Shown here piece by piece: positions 27,303-36,256 of a DNA stretch of 64,000 bases (positions within the stretch are counted from its first letter, which is position 1; the number at the start of each line of letters is the position of its first letter). The notes below the pieces were generated by a model that was not told the origin of the DNA, made no database searches, and saw only the letters and a program-made list of their open reading frames with translations. This DNA comes from Pedobacter polaris. GTDB lineage: Bacteria > Bacteroidota > Bacteroidia > Sphingobacteriales > Sphingobacteriaceae. The stretch is from the NCBI RefSeq assembly GCF_005116505.1, contig NZ_SWBR01000001.1, positions 1,178,001-1,242,000 on the forward strand, in the 5' to 3' direction. The position numbers and the translations under genes are program-made.

Positions 27303-28163
27303 ATGAAAGGTATAATTTTAGCAGGAGGTAGTGGTACACGTTTGCACCCATTAACATTGGCTACTAGTAAACAAATGATGCCGGTTTACGACAAACCAAT
27401 GATTTATTACCCCTTGTCTACCTTAATGTTGGCAGGAATTAAAGAAATTTTAATTATTTCTACACCCCATGATTTACCAAACTTTGAAAAGCTATTAGGT
27501 AATGGAGAAAGTATTGGCTGTAAATTTTCTTATGCAGTTCAACATGAGCCGAACGGTTTAGCCCAAGCTTTTGTAATTGGTGCTGATTTTATTGGGAGAG
27601 ATAAAGTAGCTTTGGTTTTAGGTGACAATATTTTTCATGGCGATGGAATTGCAAAACTGCTACAAGCTAGTTCAGATCCTAATGGAGGTGTTGTATTTGC
27701 TTATCAGGTATCAGACCCAGAACGCTATGGTGTTGTAGAATTTGATGAAAATAGAAAAGCAATTTCTATTGAAGAGAAACCGGAGCATCCAAAATCGGAT
27801 TATGCTGTTCCAGGACTTTATTTCTACGATAATTCTGTTGTAGAAATTGCTAAAAACATCAAACCTTCACCTCGGGGAGAGTACGAAATTACTGATGTAA
27901 ATAAAGAATACTTAAAACAAGGAAAACTTAAAGTTGGCGTGTTAAGTAGGGGTACAGCTTGGTTAGATACCGGCACATTTACTTCCTTAATGCAAGCTGG
28001 TCAATTCGTACAAATTATAGAAGAACGCCAAGGCTTAAAAATTGGCTGCATAGAAGAGATTGCTTATCGAATGGGATTTATTACAGGAGACCAGCTAAAA
28101 CAAATTGCATTGCCTTTGGTTAAGAGTGGTTATGGGGAGTATCTGTTAAGGGTTCTTAAGTAG
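27303..28163 (+). CDS. rfbA: Glucose-1-phosphate thymidylyltransferase
   Basis: A 286-residue nucleotidyltransferase that makes dTDP-glucose from dTTP and glucose-1-phosphate. The signature '[16 protein letters not shown]' is at residues 3-18 and is followed by '[18 protein letters not shown]'. '[13 protein letters not shown]' carries the metal-binding Asp, and '[11 protein letters not shown]' and '[15 protein letters not shown]' complete the family blocks. The usual partners rfbB, rfbC and rfbD are not in this window, so any dTDP-rhamnose or other dTDP-deoxysugar route must be completed elsewhere. It heads the polysaccharide locus. Confidence 0.96.
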   Translation: MKGIILAGGSGTRLHPLTLATSKQMMPVYDKPMIYYPLSTLMLAGIKEILIISTPHDLPNFEKLLGNGESIGCKFSYAVQHEPNGLAQAFVIGADFIGRDKVALVLGDNIFHGDGIAKLLQASSDPNGGVVFAYQVSDPERYGVVEFDENRKAISIEEKPEHPKSDYAVPGLYFYDNSVVEIAKNIKPSPRGEYEITDVNKEYLKQGKLKVGVLSRGTAWLDTGTFTSLMQAGQFVQIIEERQGLKIGCIEEIAYRMGFITGDQLKQIALPLVKSGYGEYLLRVLK

Positions 28164-28334
28164 TGCCTTATCAACTTACCATTTCAAAGGGTAAGCTAAT
28201 TTATAATATAGCTTCATGACTAAAAGAAGATATTACAAAAAATCATATCAAACGGAGACTTAGTGTAACTTTAATACCTCATGCGCAAAAATAATTTCAT
28301 ACATTTACAAGCTTAAATAAGCTGTATTTATAAG

Positions 28335-29471
28335 ATGAAAGTTGCCTTAATTACTGGAGTTACCGGACAGGATGGTGCCTATTTAGCAGAGTTTTTGTTG
28401 AAAAAGGGTTACTTTGTTCATGGTATAAAAAGACGTAGTTCTTTGTTCAATACAGATCGCATTGATCATTTGTATCAAGATCAGCATGAAAGTAATGTTC
28501 GTTTCAAGTTACATTATGGAGATTTAACTGATTCTACCAATTTAATTCGTATCATTCAGGAGACCCAGCCAGATGAGATTTACAATTTGGCGGCAATGAG
28601 CCATGTACAGGTGAGTTTCGAAATGCCAGAATATACAGCTAATGCTGATGGGATTGGAACTTTACGCTTATTGGAGGCTGTACGGATTTTAGGACTAACT
28701 CAAAAAACAAAGGTCTATCAAGCTTCAACTTCCGAATTGTATGGCCTTGTTCAAGCTGTTCCCCAAAGTGAGACTACCCCGTTTTATCCCCGTTCTCCCT
28801 ATGCCGTAGCTAAAATTTATGGGTATTGGATTACAGTAAACTACCGAGAAGCTTATGGTATGTTTGCCTGCAATGGCATTTTATTTAATCACGAAAGTCC
28901 GCTAAGGGGCGAAACATTTGTAACACGTAAAATTACCAGAGCCGCTTGTAAAATAGCATTAGGCTTACAAAGTTGTTTATATCTAGGTAATCTATCTGCC
29001 CAACGTGATTGGGGCCATGCCAAAGATTATATAGAAGCCATGTGGTTAATCTTACAACAAGAAAAAGCAGAAGATTTTGTAATTGCAACAGGTGTTACCA
29101 CTACCGTTCGTGATTTTGTGAAAATGAGTTTTGCTGAATTGGGGATCGAAATTGAATTTTCTGGCAAGGACGAAAATGAAAAAGGAGTAATTGTAGGGCT
29201 GGATGTTGAATTATTAAATAGTTTAGGCTTAGATCCTACTCAATTATTTTTAGGCACAACCGTGGTAAAGGTAGATCCTAAATATTTTAGACCAACAGAA
29301 GTGGACTTATTATTGGGGGACCCCACTAAATCGAAAACCCAATTGGGCTGGCAGCCAAAATATGATTTAGCGGCATTGGTGAATGACATGATGATTGCTG
29401 ATTTACAATTAATGAAAAAAGACGAACATTTAAAAAATGGGGGATTTAACACCTTAAACTATTTCGAATAA
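28335..29471 (+). CDS. gmd: GDP-mannose 4,6-dehydratase, first copy
   Basis: A 378-residue extended SDR that converts GDP-D-mannose to GDP-4-keto-6-deoxymannose. '[18 protein letters not shown]' is the NADP-binding loop near the N-terminus, '[18 protein letters not shown]' is the Gmd hallmark, and '[10 protein letters not shown]' holds the catalytic Tyr-x3-Lys. A second gmd lies at 51379-52506. The two share long identical stretches but differ in the segment after 'STSELYG': this copy has a shorter loop (14 residues to 'PFYPRSPY') than the second copy. It has 171 bp of leader after rfbA and no reductase gene beside it. Confidence 0.93.
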   Translation: MKVALITGVTGQDGAYLAEFLLKKGYFVHGIKRRSSLFNTDRIDHLYQDQHESNVRFKLHYGDLTDSTNLIRIIQETQPDEIYNLAAMSHVQVSFEMPEYTANADGIGTLRLLEAVRILGLTQKTKVYQASTSELYGLVQAVPQSETTPFYPRSPYAVAKIYGYWITVNYREAYGMFACNGILFNHESPLRGETFVTRKITRAACKIALGLQSCLYLGNLSAQRDWGHAKDYIEAMWLILQQEKAEDFVIATGVTTTVRDFVKMSFAELGIEIEFSGKDENEKGVIVGLDVELLNSLGLDPTQLFLGTTVVKVDPKYFRPTEVDLLLGDPTKSKTQLGWQPKYDLAALVNDMMIADLQLMKKDEHLKNGGFNTLNYFE

Positions 29472-29692
29472 GTTCATTTCTTTTACATTTCTATTCAAAA
29501 ACATAGTTAATCTACTTTAACTTAGGGTTAATAGACTATTATTGCAAACATAATTGATTAACAGTACCTTAGCGTTATTATTTTAATGTTATTTTTTTGT
29601 TCAATTGTTGGGGTTTAAAAAATAAGTCCTTAACTTTCAGTACTTTTAAGATAGATTAGAATAAATTATTGCTCAAAATCCTCTAGTAAATT

Positions 29693-30436
29693 ATGTTAAA
29701 CTTTTTTAACAAGAAGAATAAGGTTACCGATATCTCTTGGTTAAGTGTAGATATGCATTCTCATATCTTGCCTGCCATTGATGACGGCGCCCAAGATGTG
29801 GCTTCCGGCTTGCAGTTTGTGAAAGCCCTCGAAAACTTAGGTTTTAATAAATTAATATGTACACCACACATTTATAAAGATTTGTATCCAAATACCAAAG
29901 AAACTATTGCTACGGCCCAACAACAGCTGCAAAAGGCAATGGACAAGGACGGGGTACAATTAACGTTAGGTGCGGCTGCCGAGTATATGCTGGATCAAGA
30001 TTTTGGGAAAGATGATGACCTATGTACCATTGAAGGCAAATATTTGTTGGTAGAAATGTCTTACCTCAATGAAAGTCCAAATATTAGCCAGACCTTATTC
30101 GATATCCAGATCAAAGGTGTACAGCCTATTTTAGCTCACCCAGAACGATATACCTTTTATTTTAAAGACAAAAGTCGTTTAAAAAGATTCAAAGAAAAGG
30201 GTTGTTTGCTACAACTCAACTTGCTCTCTATTTTGGGTTATTATGGTAAAGAAGTGAAATTATTAGCTGAAGCACTATTGAAAGAAAATTTGTATGATTT
30301 CGCTGGTACAGATTTGCACCATGAGAAACATTTAGCAACGTTAACGGAAGCAGTGCAATCAGGACGTTTATTTGAGTTATTAGGACAGTTTCAGTTTAAA
30401 AACAAACAATTAATGGCTGTAAAGTCATTAGCTTAA
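29693..30436 (+). CDS. CpsB/CapC-type PHP-domain tyrosine phosphatase
   Basis: A 247-residue metal-dependent phosphoesterase of the PHP fold. Metal-binding 'DMHSHILPAIDDGAQD' puts His22 and His24 in the first motif; 'ICTPHIYKDLYPN', 'VEMSYLNE', 'PILAHPERY' and 'FAGTDLHHEKH' are the later metal-site motifs. Such enzymes dephosphorylate the tyrosine cluster of the BY-kinase that controls capsule polymerisation, and a BY-kinase gene lies 981 bp downstream. The preceding 221-bp gap is AT-rich; I see no perfect promoter octamer in it. Function is strongly supported by context. Confidence 0.88.
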   Translation: MLNFFNKKNKVTDISWLSVDMHSHILPAIDDGAQDVASGLQFVKALENLGFNKLICTPHIYKDLYPNTKETIATAQQQLQKAMDKDGVQLTLGAAAEYMLDQDFGKDDDLCTIEGKYLLVEMSYLNESPNISQTLFDIQIKGVQPILAHPERYTFYFKDKSRLKRFKEKGCLLQLNLLSILGYYGKEVKLLAEALLKENLYDFAGTDLHHEKHLATLTEAVQSGRLFELLGQFQFKNKQLMAVKSLA

Positions 30437-30532
30437 TATTGTTTCATTTAATTGTGTTTGGCTTGATTTTTGCTTTTGGTCGAAGTTGACATGCTAAATC
30501 TAAGTATAGCTAAATAATTACAATTAAATGTT

Positions 30533-30540
30533 TAAATTTG
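30533..30540 (+). promoter_or_regulatory. Bacteroidota -7 element (TAAATTTG) upstream of the export genes
   Basis: A perfect TAnnTTTG octamer 53 bp before the Wza-like gene. It would transcribe the Wza-like, BY-kinase and wbp genes. No -33 motif is visible at the usual distance. Confidence 0.4.
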
Positions 30541-30592
30541 ACGACGTTTTGCTCTCAATAAATAGGAAGCTTAATGTAACTCTCTAACAACT

Positions 30593-31399
30593 ATGAATAA
30601 AAAAAATACCCAACGAAATTTCGTTTTCTTTACCTTTCTAATTTTAACACTTACTACGTTTTCTTCTTGTGTAAGTAATAAAAATATTGCTTATTTCCAG
30701 GATATACAAGGTGTTGACAGAGCTAAGCTTGAAAATGCTGTCGCATTTGTAGAACCAAAAATACAACCGGATGACATTTTAAGCATTAATATTTTTACCT
30801 TAAGTCCTACTAGTGGTGCAGTCGTTAATCAATCTGCTTCTACACCTGTGCTTGGTAGTAATACAGCTTCTGGGGGTAATCAATTAGTAAATGCCTTCTT
30901 GGTAGATAAAAATGGAGAAATTGAATTGGCTTTGGCGGGTAAAATTAAAGTGGCTGGTTTAACTACATATGAAGCCAGAGAATTGGTTCGTAAGGTTATC
31001 TCAAAAGACTATAAGGATCCTAATGTGCAGCTCCGTTTTGCCAATTTTAAAGTATCAGTCTTGGGTGAAGTGAATAATCCATCGGCTTATACCTTGCCGA
31101 ACGAAAAAGTAACCATTTTGGACGCTTTAAGTTTGGCAGGAGATTTAACTATATACGGTAAACGTGAAAATGTATTGATTGTACGTGACCAGGATGGCAA
31201 AAAAGAATTTGCCCGTTTAAACCTCAATTCTTCAGAAATTTTTAATAGTCCTTTTTATTATTTGAAACAAAATGACGTTGTATATGTAGAGCCTAATAAA
31301 GCAAAAGCTTCTGCCAACAATGCACCTCAATTGCAAACTATTGGTATCATTACCTCAGTACTTTCGGTACTAATTCTAGCTGTCTCTGTTTTAAAGTAA
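30593..31399 (+). CDS. Wza-like polysaccharide export lipoprotein
   Basis: A 268-residue lipoprotein (lipobox Cys26, 'TTFSSCVSNK') of the polysaccharide biosynthesis/export family. 'IQPDDILSINIFTLSP' opens the Poly_export domain, 'LVDKNGEIELALAGKIKVAG' and 'VSVLGEVNNPSAYTLPNE' begin SLBB-like segments, and a final hydrophobic segment (about residues 247-266) ends the protein in place of a Wza-like amphipathic helix. It should form the outer-membrane exit for the polymer. It is 17 bp ahead of the BY-kinase gene, its usual partner. Confidence 0.92.
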   Translation: MNKKNTQRNFVFFTFLILTLTTFSSCVSNKNIAYFQDIQGVDRAKLENAVAFVEPKIQPDDILSINIFTLSPTSGAVVNQSASTPVLGSNTASGGNQLVNAFLVDKNGEIELALAGKIKVAGLTTYEARELVRKVISKDYKDPNVQLRFANFKVSVLGEVNNPSAYTLPNEKVTILDALSLAGDLTIYGKRENVLIVRDQDGKKEFARLNLNSSEIFNSPFYYLKQNDVVYVEPNKAKASANNAPQLQTIGIITSVLSVLILAVSVLK

Positions 31400-31416
31400 T
31401 TCAATATATATCTTAC

Positions 31417-33774
31417 ATGATTAATTCTTCCAACAACAATATTCCAAGTGATAATAGAAATAACGATGAAATTAGTATTGATTTAAAACAGATTTTAGCC
31501 AAACTTATCGATAAATGGATATGGTTTGTTGTTAGTGTTCCAATTTGCTTGTTAGCGACTTTTTTATATGTTAGATATACTGCCCCTATTTATCAAATAA
31601 ATTCAAAACTTCTAGTTATTGATCAAGGCAAAGGTGGATCTGCTGCAGGTAAAGTGAGTGGATTAATGGATCTTGGTGGTTTGATGGGAAACAATAATTC
31701 GGTTGAAAATGAAGTGGAAATTTTAAAAAGCCGTTTTCTGGTTGAGCAAGTCGTTCGAGAAATGAATCTTAATATTGTATACAATGCTAAAGGTAAAATT
31801 GGAGTAAGAGAAATCTACAATCCACCATTTATTTTAGAGATTGTAAAGAGATTAGATACTATACAGGATATTCAGCTTAAGGTTGAAAAGTTTGGTGCCA
31901 ACAAATTCAAGGTGATTACCAATGGTATCGAAAAAGAAGTGCTAGAAGGAGAGATTTTTACCTTAAATAATATTGGGCAGATAAAATTGATATCAAATCC
32001 AATTTTCACTTTTAGCAATAATGAATATTTAGTAGATATACATAGTTTGGACTCGCGAGTTGCTTCTTTGATGGCTAATATCACAGTTGCACCAGTTAAT
32101 AAGCAAGTTTCTATTATCAATTTAGGTTTAAAATATCCAGTGCCACAAAAAGGTGAGGACATCTTAAATGTGCTCATCAAAAAATATACCCAAGCTAACA
32201 TCAGCGATAAAAATGCCATTGCAGATAGTACTGGTAAATTTATCAAGGAACGATTAGCAGTTATTAGTGGTGAGTTAAGTGGTGTAGAAAATAATGTAGA
32301 AGACTATAAGCAGAAATTTAAGCTTGCAGATATGTCTGAGCAGGGAAAACTATTGGTGCAGACTACTGGGCAATTGACTTCTGAATTGGCAGCTGCAGAG
32401 ACCCAAGTTTCTATCTTAAATCAATTGGAAGAGTATCTGAAAGATGAAGCTAATAACAAAAGGGTATTTCCATCGTCATTAATTGCGCAAGATTTAGTTT
32501 TTTCTAATATGATGAGCCAGTATAACGCGCTGCTCCTAGAGCGTGAAAAGCTATTATTGGGAGTTACCGAGGAAAGTCCATTTGTACAAAATATTGATAC
32601 GCAAATTATAGGTTTAAGAAGAGGCATACTAAGTAATATCCAGAGTGCTAAAAATAGTGTTATGGTTACTAGAAATAGGTTACGCAATCAATTGAGCAGT
32701 GCAGAAGGTCAAATAAATTCAGTTCCAGCAGTTGAAAAAAATTATTTACAGTTGGCTAGAAATCAGCAAATAAAGCAGGAATTGTATATTTTCTTAATGC
32801 AAAAAGCGGAAGAGACAGCCATTTCTAAAACGGCAAACATGGCTATAGCAAAAATTGTAGATCCACCAAAGTCTAGTGTTGTGCCGATTAGTCCTAAAAA
32901 GAATGTAATTTACTTATTTGGCTTTCTAGCCGGCATAATTTTGCCTAGTGGTTTAATTTTCTTAAGAGAAGTTTTAAATGTATCTATAAAAGTTAAGGAA
33001 GACGTTAGTGGATTAACTAGGGTGCCTATTGTAGGGGAGATTAGTCATAATTTAAGTGATGATAATTTGATTGTAGCCAATCAAAGTCGATCTGCAATTT
33101 CCGAACAGTTTAGGGCATTACGTACAAATCTATCATTCTATCTAAAGAACGTAGATGAAAAAGTAATCTTATTAACCTCTAGCATGAGTGGAGAAGGGAA
33201 ATCTTTTACAGCCATTAACCTGGGTAATATCTTAGCTTTAGCGGGTAAAAAAGTACTGTTAATGGAGATGGATCTACGTAAACCAGGCTTAGCAGTAAAA
33301 TTAGGAATTGCTAATGATATAGGTTTTAGTAATTATACCATTAGAGAAGACATTAAAATTGCTGACATCATTAAACCATTAGCCATCAATAAAAACATGT
33401 TTTTCATTTCATCTGGACCATTACCTCCAAATCCGGCAGAAACGATTATGTCTGAACATACAGCCCCTTTAATGGAAGAGTTGAAAAAACAATTTGATTA
33501 CATTATTTTAGATGCACCTCCAGTTGGTATCATTGCAGATGCCCAACTGCTGGCAAATTATGCTGATGTTACTTTATATTTGGTAAGACAAGGTGTAACT
33601 AAAAAAGATCAGCTCAAAATTGTAGAGGATTTATACCAAGCCAATAAAATGAAAAATATGGGTATTGTGGTGAATGATATTTCTGGTAAATATGATGGGT
33701 ATGGGTATGGGTATGGGAATTATGGACAAGAAAAGGAACAGGGTTGGTTTAAAAAGCTAGTAAAATTAAAATGA
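31417..33774 (+). CDS. Wzc-like polysaccharide copolymerase / tyrosine autokinase
   Basis: A 785-residue inner-membrane protein. Wzz-type region: first helix about residues 35-55, a long periplasmic coiled coil, and a second helix near residues 495-515. The cytosolic BY-kinase follows, with Walker A 'SSMSGEGKSFTAI' at about 588-600, A' motif 'LLMEMDLRKPG', Walker B 'YIILDAPPVG'. The Tyr cluster 'YDGYGYGYGNYG' (five Tyr, about residues 760-771) is the autophosphorylation tail. It is encoded in part by a GGGTAT repeat. It controls polymer length and export with the Wza-like lipoprotein, and is opposed by the CpsB-type phosphatase. Confidence 0.94.
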   Translation: MINSSNNNIPSDNRNNDEISIDLKQILAKLIDKWIWFVVSVPICLLATFLYVRYTAPIYQINSKLLVIDQGKGGSAAGKVSGLMDLGGLMGNNNSVENEVEILKSRFLVEQVVREMNLNIVYNAKGKIGVREIYNPPFILEIVKRLDTIQDIQLKVEKFGANKFKVITNGIEKEVLEGEIFTLNNIGQIKLISNPIFTFSNNEYLVDIHSLDSRVASLMANITVAPVNKQVSIINLGLKYPVPQKGEDILNVLIKKYTQANISDKNAIADSTGKFIKERLAVISGELSGVENNVEDYKQKFKLADMSEQGKLLVQTTGQLTSELAAAETQVSILNQLEEYLKDEANNKRVFPSSLIAQDLVFSNMMSQYNALLLEREKLLLGVTEESPFVQNIDTQIIGLRRGILSNIQSAKNSVMVTRNRLRNQLSSAEGQINSVPAVEKNYLQLARNQQIKQELYIFLMQKAEETAISKTANMAIAKIVDPPKSSVVPISPKKNVIYLFGFLAGIILPSGLIFLREVLNVSIKVKEDVSGLTRVPIVGEISHNLSDDNLIVANQSRSAISEQFRALRTNLSFYLKNVDEKVILLTSSMSGEGKSFTAINLGNILALAGKKVLLMEMDLRKPGLAVKLGIANDIGFSNYTIREDIKIADIIKPLAINKNMFFISSGPLPPNPAETIMSEHTAPLMEELKKQFDYIILDAPPVGIIADAQLLANYADVTLYLVRQGVTKKDQLKIVEDLYQANKMKNMGIVVNDISGKYDGYGYGYGNYGQEKEQGWFKKLVKLK
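33693..33717 (+). repeat. GGGTAT hexamer microsatellite in the BY-kinase tail
   Basis: Three to four consecutive GGGTAT units, read as Gly-Tyr repeats, lie in the tyrosine tail of the kinase. A change in copy number would keep the frame and change the number of Tyr. Confidence 0.75.
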
Positions 33775-35045
33775 AAAAAAAATCCATAGCAGTTATCGGA
33801 CTAGGTTATGTAGGGTTACCTTTAGCCATTGAATTCGCAAAAAAATATGAGGTAGTCGGATTTGATATTAATCAGGATCGGATAGATGAGTTATCTAAAG
33901 GTGAAGATCGTACACAAGAAGCAGACCTAGAAACATTAAGCAGTGTAAAATTTAATAATGACATTGGCTTAAGGTTTTGTTCTAAAATTCAAGAAATTTC
34001 CAATTGCAATGTATTTATTGTAACTGTACCTACACCTATTGATCAGTTTAAGGCACCAGATCTAACACCTTTGCTCAAAGCCTCAGAAATGCTGGGTAAG
34101 GTTTTATCAAAAGGTGACATTGTTATTTACGAGTCTACTGTTTACCCTGGCTGTACTGAAGAAGATTGTGTTCCTGTTTTGGAAAAATTTAGTGGATTAA
34201 AATATAATCAAGATTTTTATTGTGGTTATTCTCCTGAACGTATTAATCCAGGTGATAAAGTAAATACTTTAACCAAAATCAAAAAAGTGACTTCTGGTTC
34301 AACCCCAGAAATAGCAGAGGTTGTAGATCAATTATATGGAAGCATTATCACTGCCGGTACACATAAGGCACCAAGTTTAAAAGTTGCTGAAGCTTCCAAA
34401 GCAATCGAAAATGCACAAAGAGATGTGAACATTTCATTTGTTAACGAGTTAGCTTTAATTTTTGATCGCATTGGTATCGATACTACTGATGTGATCGAAG
34501 CTGCCGGCACTAAATGGAACTTTCTAAAATATAAACCAGGTTTAGTGGGTGGCCACTGTATTGGTGTTGATCCTTATTATTTAGCCCATAAAGCAGAATC
34601 ACTGGGCTATCATCCGCAAGTTATCTTATCTGGAAGAAGAGTGAATGACAACATGGGGATGTTTGTAGCTAACAAGGTGATTAAATTGATGATTGGCAAA
34701 GGACATTTGGTAAAAGGTTCTAAAGCTTTAATTTTAGGTTTTACCTTTAAAGAAAATTGCCCTGATACTAGAAATACAAGAGTGATTGACATTTATCAAG
34801 AATTACTGCAATTTGGCTTAGATGTAGATATTTATGATCCATGGGCGGATGCAGCTGATGTGAAACATGAATACAATGTGCCAATCATTAATCAATTAAA
34901 TGGTACAGATTACAGGGCGATCATAGTCGCTGTGGCTCATGATGAGTTTTTGACAATAGACTTTCAGGCTTACAAGGATAATGGAGCTGTTATCTTCGAC
35001 ACAAAATCATTTATAGATAGAGATATTGTTGACGGAAGGTTATAG
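33771..35045 (+). CDS. wbpA: UDP-sugar 6-dehydrogenase, WbpA/TviB-like
   Basis: A 424-residue NAD-dependent dehydrogenase that oxidises C6 of a UDP-HexNAc to the uronic acid. Rossmann motif 'VIGLGYVGLPLAIEFA' (about residues 7-22), 'VPTPIDQFKAPDLT', and the catalytic Cys in 'GGHCIGVDPYYLA' (about residue 262) are all present; 'GFTFKENCPDTRNTR' is the substrate-binding C-terminal block. Overall it resembles WbpA, WbpO and TviB, so UDP-GlcNAc is the likely substrate given the wbp-like genes behind it. It overlaps the BY-kinase stop by 4 bp, and an A9 run covers codons 2-4. Confidence 0.9.
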   Translation: MKKKSIAVIGLGYVGLPLAIEFAKKYEVVGFDINQDRIDELSKGEDRTQEADLETLSSVKFNNDIGLRFCSKIQEISNCNVFIVTVPTPIDQFKAPDLTPLLKASEMLGKVLSKGDIVIYESTVYPGCTEEDCVPVLEKFSGLKYNQDFYCGYSPERINPGDKVNTLTKIKKVTSGSTPEIAEVVDQLYGSIITAGTHKAPSLKVAEASKAIENAQRDVNISFVNELALIFDRIGIDTTDVIEAAGTKWNFLKYKPGLVGGHCIGVDPYYLAHKAESLGYHPQVILSGRRVNDNMGMFVANKVIKLMIGKGHLVKGSKALILGFTFKENCPDTRNTRVIDIYQELLQFGLDVDIYDPWADAADVKHEYNVPIINQLNGTDYRAIIVAVAHDEFLTIDFQAYKDNGAVIFDTKSFIDRDIVDGRL

Positions 35046-35050
35046 TAGAA

Positions 35051-36253
35051 ATGATGTCAACTCAAAAATATGATGTTATTGTAATTGGAGCGGGCTTGGT
35101 AGGCTTGGCTACCGCCTATCAATTGAAAATAGCCAAACCTAATTTTAAAGTTTTAATAATAGATAAGGAAGATGGCGTTTCTAAACATCAATCTGGTCAT
35201 AACAGTGGGGTCATACACAGTGGTATATATTATAAGCCGGACAGTTTAAAAGCAAAGAACTGTATTTCGGGTTATCAAGCTATCATCCAATTTGCTGAGC
35301 AACATGAAATTCCATATGATATTTGTGGTAAAATAATTGTAGCCACAGAGAAAAAAGAATTAGTTGGCTTACATAACATTTATCAGAGAGGCATAGAAAA
35401 CGGCTTAGAAGGTTTAAGAAAACTTTCTGCAGCAGAAAGTAGGGAAATTGAACCTCATTGTGCAGCCTTAGAAGCTATCTATGTACCTCAAACCGGAATT
35501 ATTGATTACCCTAAAATGTCACTCAAGATATTGGAGTTATATAGAGAGTTAGGTGGAGAAGCAATATTTGGTGAAGAGGTGACGAAGATACTCCAAAATA
35601 CTGGAGAAATAATACTGGAGACCAGTGGTAATGCTTATCTAACAAAAAAAATAGTAAGTTGTGGAGGTCTATTTTCAGATCGTCTTGCTTCTTTAACAGA
35701 AGACGATAATAACCTTCGGATCATTCCCTTTAGAGGCGAATATTATAAGTTAAAGCCTGAGAAAGAAAGTTTGGTTAAACATTTAATTTATCCAGTACCA
35801 GATCCAGAATTTCCATTTTTAGGGGTGCATTTTACAAGGATGATTGGTGGGGGCATTGAGGCTGGCCCAAATGCGGTTTTGGCCTTTAAAAGAGAAGGCT
35901 ATAAATTTACTGATTTCAGTCTAAAAGATATGGGGCAAACTTTAAGTTGGCCTGGCTTTTGGAAAATTGTAGCAAAATATGGACAGACTGGAATGGGGGA
36001 AATATATCGATCTTTATCTAAAGCTGCTTTTACACGCTCTTTACAAAAACTAATTCCAGAGATTAAACAAGATGATTTAATGGAAGGAGGAGCAGGGGTT
36101 AGGGCACAAGCCTGCGATAAAAAAGGAAATTTAATTGATGATTTTAACATTTTGCAGCATGAAAATATCGTTCATGTGAGGAATGCCCCTTCTCCAGCAG
36201 CAACATCATCATTAGCTATAGGGAAATTGATTAGTGAAAAAATTCTAAATTAA
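35051..36253 (+). CDS. lhgO: L-2-hydroxyglutarate oxidase (LhgO/YgaF-like)
   Basis: A 400-residue FAD-dependent DAO-fold oxidoreductase. 'VIVIGAGLVGLATAYQL' binds FAD at residues 9-25; 'HQSGHNSGVIHSGIYY' and 'SLKAKNC' are the LhgO hallmarks; the C-terminal 'EGGAGVRAQACDKKG' and 'HVRNAPSPAATSSLAIG' complete it. The family oxidises L-2-hydroxyglutarate to 2-oxoglutarate and passes electrons to the membrane quinone pool. It is 5 bp after wbpA and 3 bp before wbpE, that is, inside a sugar-nucleotide operon. This suggests removal of the 2-hydroxyglutarate made when a WbpB-type enzyme recycles its NADH (see findings). Confidence 0.9.
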   Translation: MMSTQKYDVIVIGAGLVGLATAYQLKIAKPNFKVLIIDKEDGVSKHQSGHNSGVIHSGIYYKPDSLKAKNCISGYQAIIQFAEQHEIPYDICGKIIVATEKKELVGLHNIYQRGIENGLEGLRKLSAAESREIEPHCAALEAIYVPQTGIIDYPKMSLKILELYRELGGEAIFGEEVTKILQNTGEIILETSGNAYLTKKIVSCGGLFSDRLASLTEDDNNLRIIPFRGEYYKLKPEKESLVKHLIYPVPDPEFPFLGVHFTRMIGGGIEAGPNAVLAFKREGYKFTDFSLKDMGQTLSWPGFWKIVAKYGQTGMGEIYRSLSKAAFTRSLQKLIPEIKQDDLMEGGAGVRAQACDKKGNLIDDFNILQHENIVHVRNAPSPAATSSLAIGKLISEKILN

Positions 36254-36256
36254 TAT

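Noticed and set aside
28176..28195. CTTACC/GGTAAG hairpin after rfbA as terminator
   Set aside because: Only a 6-bp stem and no T run.
28216..28263. 15-codon basic peptide frame upstream of the first gmd
   Set aside because: Such a short frame is expected by chance, and there is no coupling to the next gene (over 70 bp away).
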